From the NCBI GenBank assembly GCA_022885665.1, contig JAGQDJ010000086.1, forward strand, positions 149,774 to 213,773: a stretch of DNA of 64,000 bases, read 5' to 3'. Both the position numbers and the translations under genes were made by a program. Below, piece after piece: positions 38,062-48,622 of this stretch (the first letter of the stretch is position 1; every line of letters starts with the position of its first letter). Origin of the DNA: Triops longicaudatus (Eukaryota > Arthropoda > Branchiopoda > Notostraca > Triopsidae). The notes under the pieces were generated by a model. That model was not told the origin of the DNA. It saw nothing but the letters and a program-made list of their open reading frames with translations, and searched no databases.

Positions 38062-38483
38062 GGTGTCCGGTTAATTTTATTACAACTGTACAAGAATTAT
38101 GTTGTATTTACGTATTTGTTAAATGAGTGAGTTGGCCGAAAGGGGTGTAAACAAATACGAGCGCTGATTGTAGAAAACATCCTACTAGGCTTACCTTAAT
38201 CAGTGTCAAATATATAATCGGCTTTCCTTCAAATTCTTGTTTATCCGAATTCTTAAAAACTAAGCCAATATATTGGAAGCATTCATTTAGCCGAGCCTAC
38301 AGAATAGTCTGTTATTGGAGCAATCGTGGCATGATTGGTATGGATAACTAGAGCTCTATCGTACCAGCTGATCCTTCTGCTGTCGTAAGCAAGTAAGCGA
38401 ACACGTATGTCTTCCTCTTTTTTTTCGGTTTATTTATTTAAAGAACTTATAAGAAATATGCTTTTATTTTAGATAACATAATA
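38062..38483. promoter_or_regulatory. Shared 422-bp head-to-head promoter region of ZFPL1 and TSNAX
   Basis: The ZFPL1 ATG (38061, minus) and the TSNAX ATG (38484, plus) point away from each other across this interval. A pyrimidine-rich acceptor, TTTTATTTTAG, ends at 38472, just before the TSNAX ATG, so TSNAX may have an untranslated first exon within the interval. No core promoter motif is clear. Confidence 0.5.
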
Positions 38484-39554
38484 ATGCACCGCGGCAGAAA
38501 ATGGGGCGGCGATCGTGGAAACGCTCGTTCAGGATATCGTAAGAAGGACGGCGACGAAGCAGCCGGCGTCAATGACATTTCTTCGCAAATTAGCTCAGAA
38601 TTCGGTACCGCGTTTAGTGAATATTCTTTACTCCTAGATGACCATCATGACAGACATGAGCGTCTGGTTAAGTTAAGTCGGGATGTCACCATTGAAAGCA
38701 AAAGAACAATCTTCATGCTTCATAGAATAATTGGGTACCGACGATGACAAAAACCGTAATGAATTACCATCAAAGTTGCTTATATAGTCTGTTTATTCTA
38801 GTAACAGCCAGCCAGATAAGATCGTTAAGGACGCTGAGAGCAAGTTGGAACATGTACGCGTAGCGTTGTGGAAACAAATTGCTAAAGAAATCGACGGGCG
38901 CGACCCATATCGTTATCTCCGCGCGATTAGCCCAGGTTCATTCTCAGATACACACATGTATATATTCCTTATCTTACGTGATTCATTTGACTTTTGGTCT
39001 ACCACGAAGGTATGCAAGAATACGTGGAAGCTGTCACTTTCCTTCATTACATCCAATATCAGAAACTGGCGTCATGGAGTGACGTTTCTTCCCAGCTTGT
39101 GTTTGAAATTCCACTCAAGTCCACTGACGAAGTATCAGTGGCAGTCTCCAACGACGCCGCCGCAGTTGCTGTTACAGGATCTGTCATCGAAAAAGTTTGC
39201 GTTGAGTTACCATGGACTGAATACATACTCGGTGTCGCCGATTTGTCGGGTGAGCTTATGCGTTACTGCATAAGTTGTGTGGGCCAGGGTGAATTCGATT
39301 TAGCAACCAGTGCTTGTCGTTTCGTACGCGAGATGCATGATGCTTTCGTTAGCCTCAGCCAGGGTAGTTCCGCCAGTTCTAAAGACATTGGTAGGAAGGT
39401 GTGGACATTGAAACAAAGCTTGCAGAAAATGGAAGCTGCTTGTTACGCTCTTCAAGTACGAGGCTCCGAAGTACCGAAATCATTGTTGGCCATGTCTTGT
39501 AGCATGGAACCTTATGATCGCAACCGTAGCACCGAACTTGAAGAATATTGTTAA
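38484..39554 (+). CDS. TSNAX: Translin-associated protein X (Trax)
   Basis: Trax pairs with translin in the C3PO endoribonuclease, which removes cleaved passenger strands during RISC loading and processes tRNA leaders. Exons 38484-38734, 38802-38935 and 39010-39554 join in phase (2, then 1) to 309 residues (human 290). The N-terminus is basic, with GRKWGGDRG. The helical translin fold follows, from ISSEFGTAFSEYSLLLDDHH. The metal-binding acidic residues of the nuclease site are in GMQEYVEAVTFLHY and in DLSGELMRYCIS. Both introns are short (67 and 74 bp). The gene is divergent from ZFPL1. Confidence 0.95.
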
Positions 39555-39901
39555 TGTTTTTGCGTACATTTCTTTGTAAAAAAAAAATGAGGAATTACAT
39601 TTATTTCTTTTGCGCTTTTTAATCATTGTCTTATTTCTTACCGCAGAACTACATAAACGGTATATTAAACTATGCAACTCTGTAAGACTACTATACCATT
39701 CAAAACTATATAAACTGTATAAAAAAACATTTGTAACATGTATTGAAATTTCTTTTACTAATGAACAATTTGCCTGCAAAATGTTTCATTTCTTTTTGGT
39801 TATCTCACTTTTTTCTCCTCTTCACAGTATCAAAAAATACAGAAATTTATTTGCTTTCACTTTCATTAATTTTCGAGCGTAGTAAAATTCTCGAATTCGT
39901 T

Positions 39902-40191
39902 AACTTATAGCTTGTCAGAATCGGGGCATATTAAGCGGCTTATGAAGCATGAAAAGGCTTTGGCTCTAAGGAAACCGCTGGAGAATCTCCAAAATATTGC
40001 AATGTCGCCCGAAGCTTTCCAAAAGAACTCGTACGCATTTAAGAATGTCGATGTCGGTCATCGCTCTCATGTTCAGTATTCTTCGCAGTCAACTTGAACC
40101 AGAAACTCAAAAGCTGCTTAGAAGGTACAGACGCGGTGGGAAAGTCGCTCGCCAAAGTCATTGAGCGAGTTCACGAGCAAGACAAGTTTCC
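39902..40191 (+). other. Unrecognised coding-like segment downstream of TSNAX
   Basis: After an acceptor-like TTATAG, a plus-strand frame of about 60 codons contains ESGHIKRLMKHEKALALRKP and ENLQNIAMSPEAFQKN, ending at TGA 40095-40097. A second frame overlapping its end continues with DAVGKSLAKVIERVHEQDKF to TGA 40191. Joining them would need a frameshift or a very small intron. It could be a decayed gene, a small unannotated gene or chance. I do not recognise it. Confidence 0.25.
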
Positions 40192-40542
40192 TTGAAAAGG
40201 TTCCCTTTGCCATTAATGGCTCTTGAGGGTTTCAAATTCCCATACATGGTCATCTTATTTCTCCCGAAAGTAACTTACAGGCATGAAGGGCAAATCCTAT
40301 TCATCTACTTCTCTCCCTTTTCCTATCTTGTGACATGTAACGACGCGGTTTTATATTGAAATCGACTTAAGGAAACCGATTAGCGATACCAGTACCATCG
40401 CCCTCTGTCCCATGTCTGGCCTCTTCTTGGCTGGCTTGGTGTTCCCTGCATAACGATTTTGAGTCTCGTCTGGAAGAGTATTCTTGACGTCTGCGGGATT
40501 TCTGGATTTTGCGTTGTTATTTCAGTACAGTGAATCACAATA

Positions 40543-43500
40543 ATGAGGGAAATTGTTCATTTACAAGCCGGTCAGTGCGGTAACCAAATTGGTTCCAAGG
40601 TAAAATGTTTAATTTTCATCTATTAAAGCTTTTCAAACGCACACGCCGCACGGTCAGTAGCAATGGCTGTCGGCTCGCCCGACCTTACGAGGCTAGAGAC
40701 CGCACCCTGTATACGTGGACGCTCTGAAAACCCATATTTGGCTATAACTTTCCGCCTACATACCGTCAGAAACTTTCTCGTGTTAGTGTGCTTCATTGTT
40801 GAGTTGTGCTTTCTGTAATTAATCAGTGTCGATTAATTCAACATTCTTTAACCTTCAGTTCTGGGAAATCATCTCTGACGAGCATGGCATCGATCCGACC
40901 GGCAAGTACACCGGCGATAGCTCTCTGCAGTTGGAACGCATCAATGTCTACTACAACGAAGCTTCTAGTACGAAATTTCGAATTTTAGTTTTTAAGAATC
41001 TCGACTTATCGTAAAGAAAGTTTCCATTAGTCTTACTAATTTCGTTTAATGATGAAGTTACAAAATGACTTGAGAATGAACACTATTACAATTAATGCTG
41101 TAGTCCATTAAACTAGTTATTAAATGAGTTATTATTTAATAAAAATGGTTACGTATTAAACGAAATAATTATTTTATTATATAGGGAATATTAGAAAGTG
41201 GAAGAGTATTTCCCAACAAGAATTTCATGTTTTTTAACGGAAATGTATTTTTCTTCCCAGGTGGCAAGTACGTTCCACGTGCCGTTTTGGTAGATTTGGA
41301 GCCTGGCACCATGGACTCTGTTCGTTCTTCGCCGTACGGTCAAATTTTCCGTCCTGACAACTTCGTGTTTGGTCAGAGCGGAGCTGGTAACAACTGGGCC
41401 AAAGGTCACTACACTGAAGGCGCTGAACTGGTCGATTCCGTGCTGGATGTCGTTCGCAAAGAAGCTGAATCTTGCGATTGCTTGCAAGGTTTTCAGTTGG
41501 CCCACTCTTTGGGTGGTGGTACCGGTTCGGGTATGGGAACCCTGCTCATTTCCAAAATCAGAGAAGAGTACCCTGACCGTATCATGAACACATTCTCTGT
41601 CGTTCCTTCACCTAAGGTATCCAACTTTTTTTTTTTATTGACAGACTTGTGGAAAACTGTTCCAACACTGACTTTGACCTTGCAATGCCTTTGGACTGTC
41701 TTATGACTGTAAAAGACTGACTTTTGAACCACTGTAGCACTATGTTTTCCACCCTGAAGCTGTTTCGCGTCCCCAAAGACCGCTTTTGTCTATATCTGTT
41801 CGAAAAATGTTCGCGTTGTACGTTTTTAGCATTACTAAATTTCTCTGCTTTTCGTAACCCAACGCAAATTAATTGTTATTAACATTACCAATTTTGTTGA
41901 TTATTTTCGTCTTATCATTCTCCCATAATAACGTGACCTTTGCTTCTCCAAATTTATTTTATTAATTTGTGTCTTACATTCTTCTTTTGTTTGCTTGTTG
42001 CTTTTTTCCTTGGTTTCTACATTATTTTTCCTTCTTTTCATCCTCGTCCTCTTTCTGTGGGCCGTTCTTGGGGGCGTGGCTGCTTATAGGTGTCTGACAC
42101 GGTCGTGGAACCTTACAACGCTACTCTGTCCGTCCACCAATTAGTGGAGAACACTGACGAGACATTTTGCATTGACAACGAAGCGCTCTACGATATTTGC
42201 TTCCGAACACTGAAACTCCAATCGCCGACTTATGGCGATTTGAACCATCTTGTTTCCGTAAGTCTAATCCATTTTTCTTTTTTTTTTTCTTGGTTTGGGG
42301 TTTGTTGTTGGGTGGGTGGGGTGATATAGGTCTCGGAAGTCGTCGTTGAACCCTACAACGCAACCCTTTCCGTTCACCAACTTGTAGAAAACACCGACGA
42401 AACTTTCTGCATCGATAACGAAGCTTTGTATGACATTTGCTTTCGTACCTTGAAACTCCAGAACCCCGCCTACGCCGATCTGAACCATCTCGTCTCTGTG
42501 AGTAGGACGGAAACTTCTCGAGGACCATCGTTATAACTCTTATGTATTTTTGAGCGAGAAATAATGATATTTGTCGTTTTTTTTTGTATATATTTTACGT
42601 TTTTGACATGATTCCTAATTGTTTTCGGGGAGAGGTTGAACTACTTACGTATTTTTTTGAATTACGTGTTTATTGTAAGTTTTTATATTAACGAACTATT
42701 AATTAACTTAATTTAGGTGTTTAATTTAACTATCATTTGTAGTTTTGTGGTTATTTGTGGGTTGTATACTATACCTGATATGAGAACAGATATAGAAATT
42801 TCATTCGTTTTTATTATAATAACTATTTTGCAGACGAGAACTGTGAGCTCATTTTTTTTGCATTAGCTAGTTGGCAAAGGGAATTTAAGCCTTGTTGTAT
42901 TGAATCGTTTACTGGATTTTTTAACACTTGAGCTTTTATGTCTGTTTTTAGTTAAAAAAAAAAAGATTTTTCTTTTGCTGCATTTTAATAGACCGTATTT
43001 CGATCTTATTTAGTTATTGTAGATAATTTGTTGTAAATGAGAATCTGGCTATGTTTGTCTGCTTTCCTGTGTTATTTACACAAGTAGTTTATCAGTATAT
43101 TTTGCAAGAGTCTCTTTTTAACCATTTAAATTGCTAATAACAAATGAAACCTGTTTCATTTCTCTCGTTCTGATTGGGTTCTTAAAATAACAGTTTGCCT
43201 AAGAAAAATTTATCTTTACTGAGTTACAAGTGCGCTATTTTGCATTTTTTTATAAATTTTTTTTATATTACGATCGTACCCGGTGTTGACCTGAAATCCA
43301 ATATGGAACAGTTTAGGAATGTAAATAGAGTGAAGTAGTAACACTTGGGTTGATATTGAGAGAGGTTCAGTTAAATTAAGACTATTTACGTAGTTTCAGC
43401 TTAAAACCGAAATTTTGATCTGTACCGTAACATTGAGTTCTCGATTTCTTTGTTCTCGATTGATCTTATGTTCCATGAATCTTGTACTCATGGTATTTTC

Positions 43501-44300
43501 ATATTTCTTTGTATATGTTTATGTATCTCGTTTATTTTTTATCAATCAAGTTGTTTTTTCTGTATTTTGTGCGTCTCGTCTATGAAAGCATGAATGTGTC
43601 TCGTGTGTTTTAACTAACTTATTCGTTTGTTTTAATTTAATTTTAGATCACCATGTCCGGTGTGACAACTTGTCTTCGTTTCCCTGGTCAATTGAACGCG
43701 GATTTGCGTAAATTGGCTGTGAACATGGTGCCTTTCCCACGTTTACACTTCTTTATGCCTGGTTTCGCTCCGTTGACTGCCCGTGGCTCGCAGCAGTACC
43801 GGGCTTTGAGCGTCCCTGAGCTGACACAGCAAATGTTCGACGCAAAGAATATGATGACGGCTTGCGATCCCCGACACGGTCGTTACCTGACTGTGGCTGC
43901 CATTTTCCGTGGCCGCATGTCCATGAAGGAAGTGGATGAACAGATGTTGAACATTCAGAACAAGAACTCGTCCTACTTCGTCGAGTGGATCCCCAACAAC
44001 GTCAAGACGGCCGTTTGTGACATTCCTCCGCGCGGTTTGAAGATGTCGGCCACGTTCATCGGCAACACCACCGCCATCCAAGAAATCTTCAAGCGCATCT
44101 CCGAGCAGTTCACCGCCATGTTCCGTCGCAAAGCTTTCTTGCATTGGTACACTGGCGAAGGTATGGATGAGATGGAATTCACCGAAGCCGAATCCAACAT
44201 GAACGACTTGGTTTCTGAATATCAACAATACCAAGAAGCAACCGTCGATGACGATGAATACGTTGATGAAGACCATGGTGAGGAAGTTGACGAGGCTTAA
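40543..44300 (+). CDS. Beta-tubulin with a tandem pair of alternative exons 4
   Basis: Subunit of the microtubule alpha/beta heterodimer; binds exchangeable GTP. Constitutive exons are 40543-40599, 40859-40967, 41261-41616 and 43647-44300. Exon 4 exists twice, 42090-42257 and 42330-42497. Using either one gives 447 residues. Using both would insert 56 extra residues into the GTPase domain, and using neither would delete part of it, so one choice per transcript is expected. Visible hallmarks are the N-terminal MREI autoregulation motif, GGGTGSG (140-146), the RFPGQLNADLRKLAVNM region, and an acidic tail ending GEEVDEA. LVSITMSG replaces the more usual LVSATMSG at the exon 5 start. An acceptor-like TTATTTCAG just before the ATG suggests a 5' UTR intron. 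The isotype cannot be assigned safely. Confidence 0.97.
42090..42257 (+). other. Beta-tubulin alternative exon 4a
   Basis: 56 codons in phase 0, with acceptor TGCTTATAG and donor GTAAGT. It encodes residues 175-230, beginning VSDTVVEPYN and with LQSPTYGDLNH near its end. It carries the conventional Asp177, Thr178, Thr221 and Gly223 of most beta-tubulins. Confidence 0.9.
42330..42497 (+). other. Beta-tubulin alternative exon 4b
   Basis: 56 codons in phase 0, with acceptor GTGATATAG and donor GTGAGT, 72 bp after exon 4a. It begins VSEVVVEPYN and has LQNPAYADLNH. Relative to 4a the changes are D177E, T178V, S219N, T221A and G223A; the other 51 residues are identical although many codons differ. 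Confidence 0.9.
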
Positions 44301-44544
44301 ACGAAGAAGAGAAATGTGCCACGATTCAGATTTCACTCGAAGAGATGTTAAAAGGAGCTAAAATTCCAGTTTGTTTTCCCCACTTATACATGCTTTCATA
44401 GCCAACCTTATCCCTGAATTTTTTGTAGGCTTAAAGGAAATTATCCATTTGAAAAACTCTACCTGGTTAAAGAAAAAAGCTTTGTGCTAAAGACAACTTT
44501 CTAGTTGAAATATTAATGAACGTTTAACAAGGTCTTCCTCTGCA

Positions 44545-44550
44545 AATAAA
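44545..44550 (+). promoter_or_regulatory. Candidate polyadenylation signal of beta-tubulin
   Basis: AATAAA about 245 bp after the TAA at 44300. Confidence 0.55.
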
Positions 44551-44737
44551 AACAACATTCGAACTTGTAAGAACGCGTTGTAGTTATTGTCCATTATTTT
44601 CTTTTAAATAGTGGTTTTGAATTCATTTAATGTATTGAATTGCTGTCGGTAACGGAATCTCACTGAAGATTTCATTTCAGTGGGCTTAGAATTTAGTGTA
44701 TCGTTCACACAGCTGAGTAGTTCGAGTAATTGATCTT

Positions 44738-46080
44738 GAAAACCAGCTTAACTCGAACAAAAACATACGTCCCATTTTTGACAGTTCTCAGTTGCAGTTG
44801 CAAAATCTTCTGATACATGTTCAACCGATTCTCAGATATGTCGAAACATTCCAGAAGTCAGGAAAATAATTACTGAAGCTATTTGAACACGCGAGGGAAT
44901 TCAAGTTTCGGCTGAATATCCTGTTGAAAAGGAAGTTCAGGCCAACGTGTCAATAGTGAGGTGAGACGCTATTCAAAGCTTTTTACTCGCATCAGCTCTT
45001 GAATTCAGCAAGGAAATGCACTTGAAAAGGGAACAACTTGTTTATAGGCTCGGGACCGGGCGGACACTTCGAATGTGTGAATTATTCAAAAATATAGCCC
45101 GTGTAGCATGATAAGAATTACGAACGAAAGGAGACAGTAAATTTATATTAACCCTCTATTCATAATTAATTTAGTCAAGTTTTAACAATTCTTTTGGAAA
45201 AGAAAAACCGTGAGCACTGTTTAGCGTTCTTGTCTTACGCATTGTGCAAGAATGTTTGTAAGTTGTAAAGCTGCTCAAATAACGCGCACAACCCGTGTTA
45301 TATATAAACCGATTAACGAAATCTGTTGCCAGGAAACAATTGCTTGACTCACGCAGGATTGTTTAGCAGCTGAGCCCCGGTGCATTTTTTTAAGAGATTC
45401 AACGCTTCCATTCGCTGAGAAAAAATTTGTGTCCTCTCTTTTGGACATGTTTGCTTTCCTCTCTTAACTATGCAACTAAACGTAAAGTAGGTACATTGGC
45501 TTAATTGATAAGTTGTCAACAGGAAAAGGTGCAAATGAAAGATTTTAGCTTCCTTCGGGGCACAATGCCTTTCAAGCTTTTCGTGGAAGATTGCGTCTTT
45601 CTGGTGCCAAAAGTTATTGCCAAAGATTAATATTCATTTAAACGAAGTTATTCAGCATAACGAAACTTCAAAATGATTTTCAAAAAGCGAATATTTAGTT
45701 ACCATATGTTCAATAAAACGAAGTAAGATTATATTGAACTAAACGGGTTAAAACGTCAGATTTCAATTCAATTGTGCGGGTTATTCGAATTACCACTATT
45801 CAATTAAGTGGAGACGAAAGAGGTCGCGGACGGTCGTTACGTCAGAACAGCGCATGATACAAATTATCTGCTCCACCTTTCAGGAACTAATGTCTGTCTA
45901 GGTGTCCAGGACTTCAGCATGTCTGAAGCTACTAACCACTGCAAGACTAGTACTGGACTGACATGTTCGACTAAAGCGAATTTTGGAACTAAACGAATTT
46001 CCCTAAATAAACTACATTTGCATTCGGTTAAATGGGATAAAAATGGAACGTAAATTTTCGTTCGAGTTAAGCTGGTTTTC
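44738..46080. repeat. 1.34-kb segment bounded by 42-bp inverted repeats
   Basis: 44738-44779 and the complement of 46039-46080 match at about 38 of 42 positions, sharing GAAAACCAGCTTAACTCGAA. The interior has pogo/Tigger-like words (GGCTCGGGACCGGGCGG near 45050; TGCGGGTTATTCGAATTACC near 45775) but no transposase frame. It is probably a non-autonomous DNA element or a nest of several. No target duplication was settled. Confidence 0.55.
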
Positions 46081-46922
46081 GCCTTACTCCAGTTCAACTT
46101 AAGAGACCAATGCATCTATAAATAAAGCTCCGCGCAGTTAATATACCGATTTAATATACGGTGTTACTCTTTTTCAGCAATTCTGTCATGTTAGAATTAT
46201 ACCTCGTGCGAGAAGCGAGTGTGATTTATACAACGGCTCAGAGACAAAAAGCTGCTACTTCCCTACCTCAGCATTCAACTATAAACCAAAAGGAATATAG
46301 TGATTAAGTAAGGCAACATTACGTACGGAATAAGCGGATATCAGGAAGAATGGACGAATGTGTACATGAACACTAATTTCGGAATAAATTCTAGTTCTTT
46401 TTTTCAGTCGTCTATTATTTCGGCATAATGTCAATAGGTAGTTACGGTCGCATAAATCTAGCGAAAATTTCACATTACTGTCAGTGGCTTAAGACGAGCT
46501 GCTTTCACCAAAAACGCATGTTCTTCAAAACGTGCATAACAAGAGAGTTTACTGGCCAAACAAAAAAACGGCTAGTCAAAAGACGAACATGTCGTAAAAA
46601 ATACTTCGTTTAAAAAGATTGTTGTGACCTATAACGTACACTACAAATATATCCTTTCGGAAGATGTTTCGTGATTTTTCATGTCAACTCTGCATGTGCA
46701 TAAAAGCTTTAAGATTTATGTGAATTTCTACAGTTTTTACATATGTAGTTTAGCAACAAGGAATCAGTTCGAAGTGACCAAAGTCTTTGACGACTTTCAT
46801 TTATTCGAGGACAAAATTTACATGAGGTCTGATCTTGCCAGTTCTCTACGTTTTCTAACCGGTGGAGCAGCTCCAAGGTCTTAGAGCCGCCAAAATTGGC
46901 TAAAAGTCTGTTGACGCCATTT

Positions 46923-47199
46923 TTACTCTTTTCCGCGGTAGTTCTTGATGTTAGTCAAAATCCAGGCAGGGACAACGCACATGGCGAAAGTCATGGCTGT
47001 TCCTAGAGCGAGTTTTTCCTTGAAGAATTTAACGCCCATTACTTCAACGAACTTAACCAATTTATTTATTTTTACTTACAGCTAAGGATACACGTTCCCT
47101 GGGAGGACCAGAAACGATAGATGTACGAATTTGCGTCAAATTAGTGGATTTGGAAACCAAAGAGGCTCCAGAGGAAATAGCTTTTTGTACAGCAAACAT
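46923..47199 (-). CDS. COX8: Cytochrome c oxidase subunit 8 (mitochondrial)
   Basis: Small nuclear-encoded subunit of respiratory complex IV in the inner mitochondrial membrane. Two exons, 47199-47080 and 47018-46923, with a 61-bp intron in phase 0, give 71 residues (human COX8A 69). The first 25 or so residues form a Ser/Thr/Lys-containing mitochondrial presequence (MFAVQKAISSGASLVSKS). The mature part has SGPPRERVSLAEKLALG, one membrane helix, and the family ending PAWILTNIKNYRGKE. A candidate AATAAA (minus, 46805-46800) lies about 120 bp past the stop. A 28-bp intron also keeps frame but adds 11 residues that fit the family poorly. Confidence 0.85.
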
Positions 47200-47579
47200 T
47201 TTTATGTTTTTGGTAGTCAGGTCTTGTTTCGGCGTACGGAAAGGAACTGACCTGAGTTGTCAGCTTTTCTTTAATTTTTTTTCTTAAGTTTTCACCCCCT
47301 TCTACAATCTAAATTAATTAAGTTTGTATCTAGAACACAAATTTTTATTTCGTTAACATTTCTTAAGCATAAAATATAGGATACAACATAGCATGCTTAC
47401 ACCGAACAACGCTGTATTTATGACGTCATAAGAACTCCATTTGCGCATTTGAACCGGCAGCTTTAAATTACGGTCAAACCCTTTACTTTTTTGAGGTCTC
47501 ACAGTAGTTTAATATTGGGGAAAAAATTTCATTTGTCAAAGTAGCTTAACACCGTCGACTAGGGTTACTTTAAAAACAA

Positions 47580-48560
47580 ACTCTTTTTTTATTTCGTTTT
47601 TCTTTTGTATTTCGGAAAGTTTTTCAGCAAAAATAGTGTTGGCTTTGTTTAAAACCGTACAGAATTTAAAAGGCAATTTTTATAATACAACTCCAATTTT
47701 ATCAACCGGTCAGGATCGGAGGCAGGGGCGCAGCCAGGGGGTAGGCCCGGCAGGCCCAGGCCTACCCCGAAATCCTTAAAAAAAAACAATTCTTGACTCC
47801 TCCTTTTCGCAATTGTAGCAGGTCTTCCATTGATGCACATGAATTCATGAATGTCTTGTTGCGTGGGCCGGTGAGCTAATACTAGCTGGCCCCCCGCAAA
47901 TAAAAATTTAGTTGAATTTAGGCAAATTGAGGGGCGTTTGAGTGTACAGGCCTACCCCGAAACAAATTCCTAGCTGCGCCTCTGATCGGAGGGTATTTGA
48001 TAAGTTGGATAGTTGACAAAATCGAATGCACAAGTTAAGTGCATTGCGAAAAAAGTTAGAAAATTACAATGCCGAGAAAAAAATCGTGATTTTTATAAGG
48101 TAAATAAGGTTTCATGAGGGCCTTATCGGAATACCTTAATCGCCAGCTGCAAACGCTTCAGCAATCAACGTAAAAAGCCACCCGTAACGACGAAAATTTC
48201 CTATCATGATGTTTTGACATAATGAGTGTTAACAGAATTGGTGTTCTACTGTCCCAAGCTTTTATTGCCATAGTGGTATGTGTGAGTATTTTGTAATTAA
48301 AATAGTCATTCAAAGTTAACCCATGCAGGTCTAACTTTGAAAGCAATTGCACAACAAAATATCAGAAATACAATTTTTGCCGAATTTTTTTTTCCTGGTG
48401 TTGCTATTCTGGATTAGCTTAACAGGCTTGACCATGATTTTTTTAAAGAAAATTATATTAGTTAATTTAGAACATCACCTGCGTGGAGAAATATCCAGAA
48501 TTTGACGCACTTCAACGACGAAACCGAAAGTCCTTTTGTGAGCTAAAATTTAATTTGCAC
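47580..48560 (+). repeat. Dispersed repeat family, copy C, split by a hAT MITE
   Basis: The left part (47580-47722) matches the start of copy D: ATTTCGTTTTTCTTTTGTAT, then AGCAAAAATAGTGTTGGC. The right part resumes after the MITE and keeps the inverted-repeat core near 48310 (TTCAAAGTTAACCC...TCTAACTTTGAA) and a diverged GAAAATTATATTAGTTAATT equivalent near 48450. The MITE at 47723-47984 is therefore younger than this copy. Confidence 0.6.
47723..47984. mobile_element. 262-bp hAT-type MITE with perfect 8-bp target duplication
   Basis: The ends are CAGGGGCGCAGC and GCTGCGCCTCTG, inverted with one mismatch. It is flanked by ATCGGAGG at 47715-47722 and again at 47985-47992. Both subterminal regions contain GGCCTACCCCGAAA-type words. 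It is inserted inside repeat copy C and has no coding capacity. Confidence 0.9.
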
Positions 48561-48622
48561 TGTCTAACTTTCGAACATTAAAAATATTTTGTTGCTTTAA
48601 TTAACCACCTTTTTTCATGTAT

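Noticed and set aside
43743..44336. Long minus-strand frame of about 197 codons over the last beta-tubulin exon
   Set aside because: Shadow of a codon-biased, highly conserved coding exon; its translation looks like no known protein.
47031..47080. 28-bp intron in COX8
   Set aside because: It keeps the reading frame, but the alternative acceptor giving a 61-bp intron restores the family sequence (VSLA joined to EKLALG) and is a more normal size.
47649..47840. Minus-strand Gly/Pro-rich frame
   Set aside because: It lies within the hAT MITE ends and repeat copy C; no transposase similarity.
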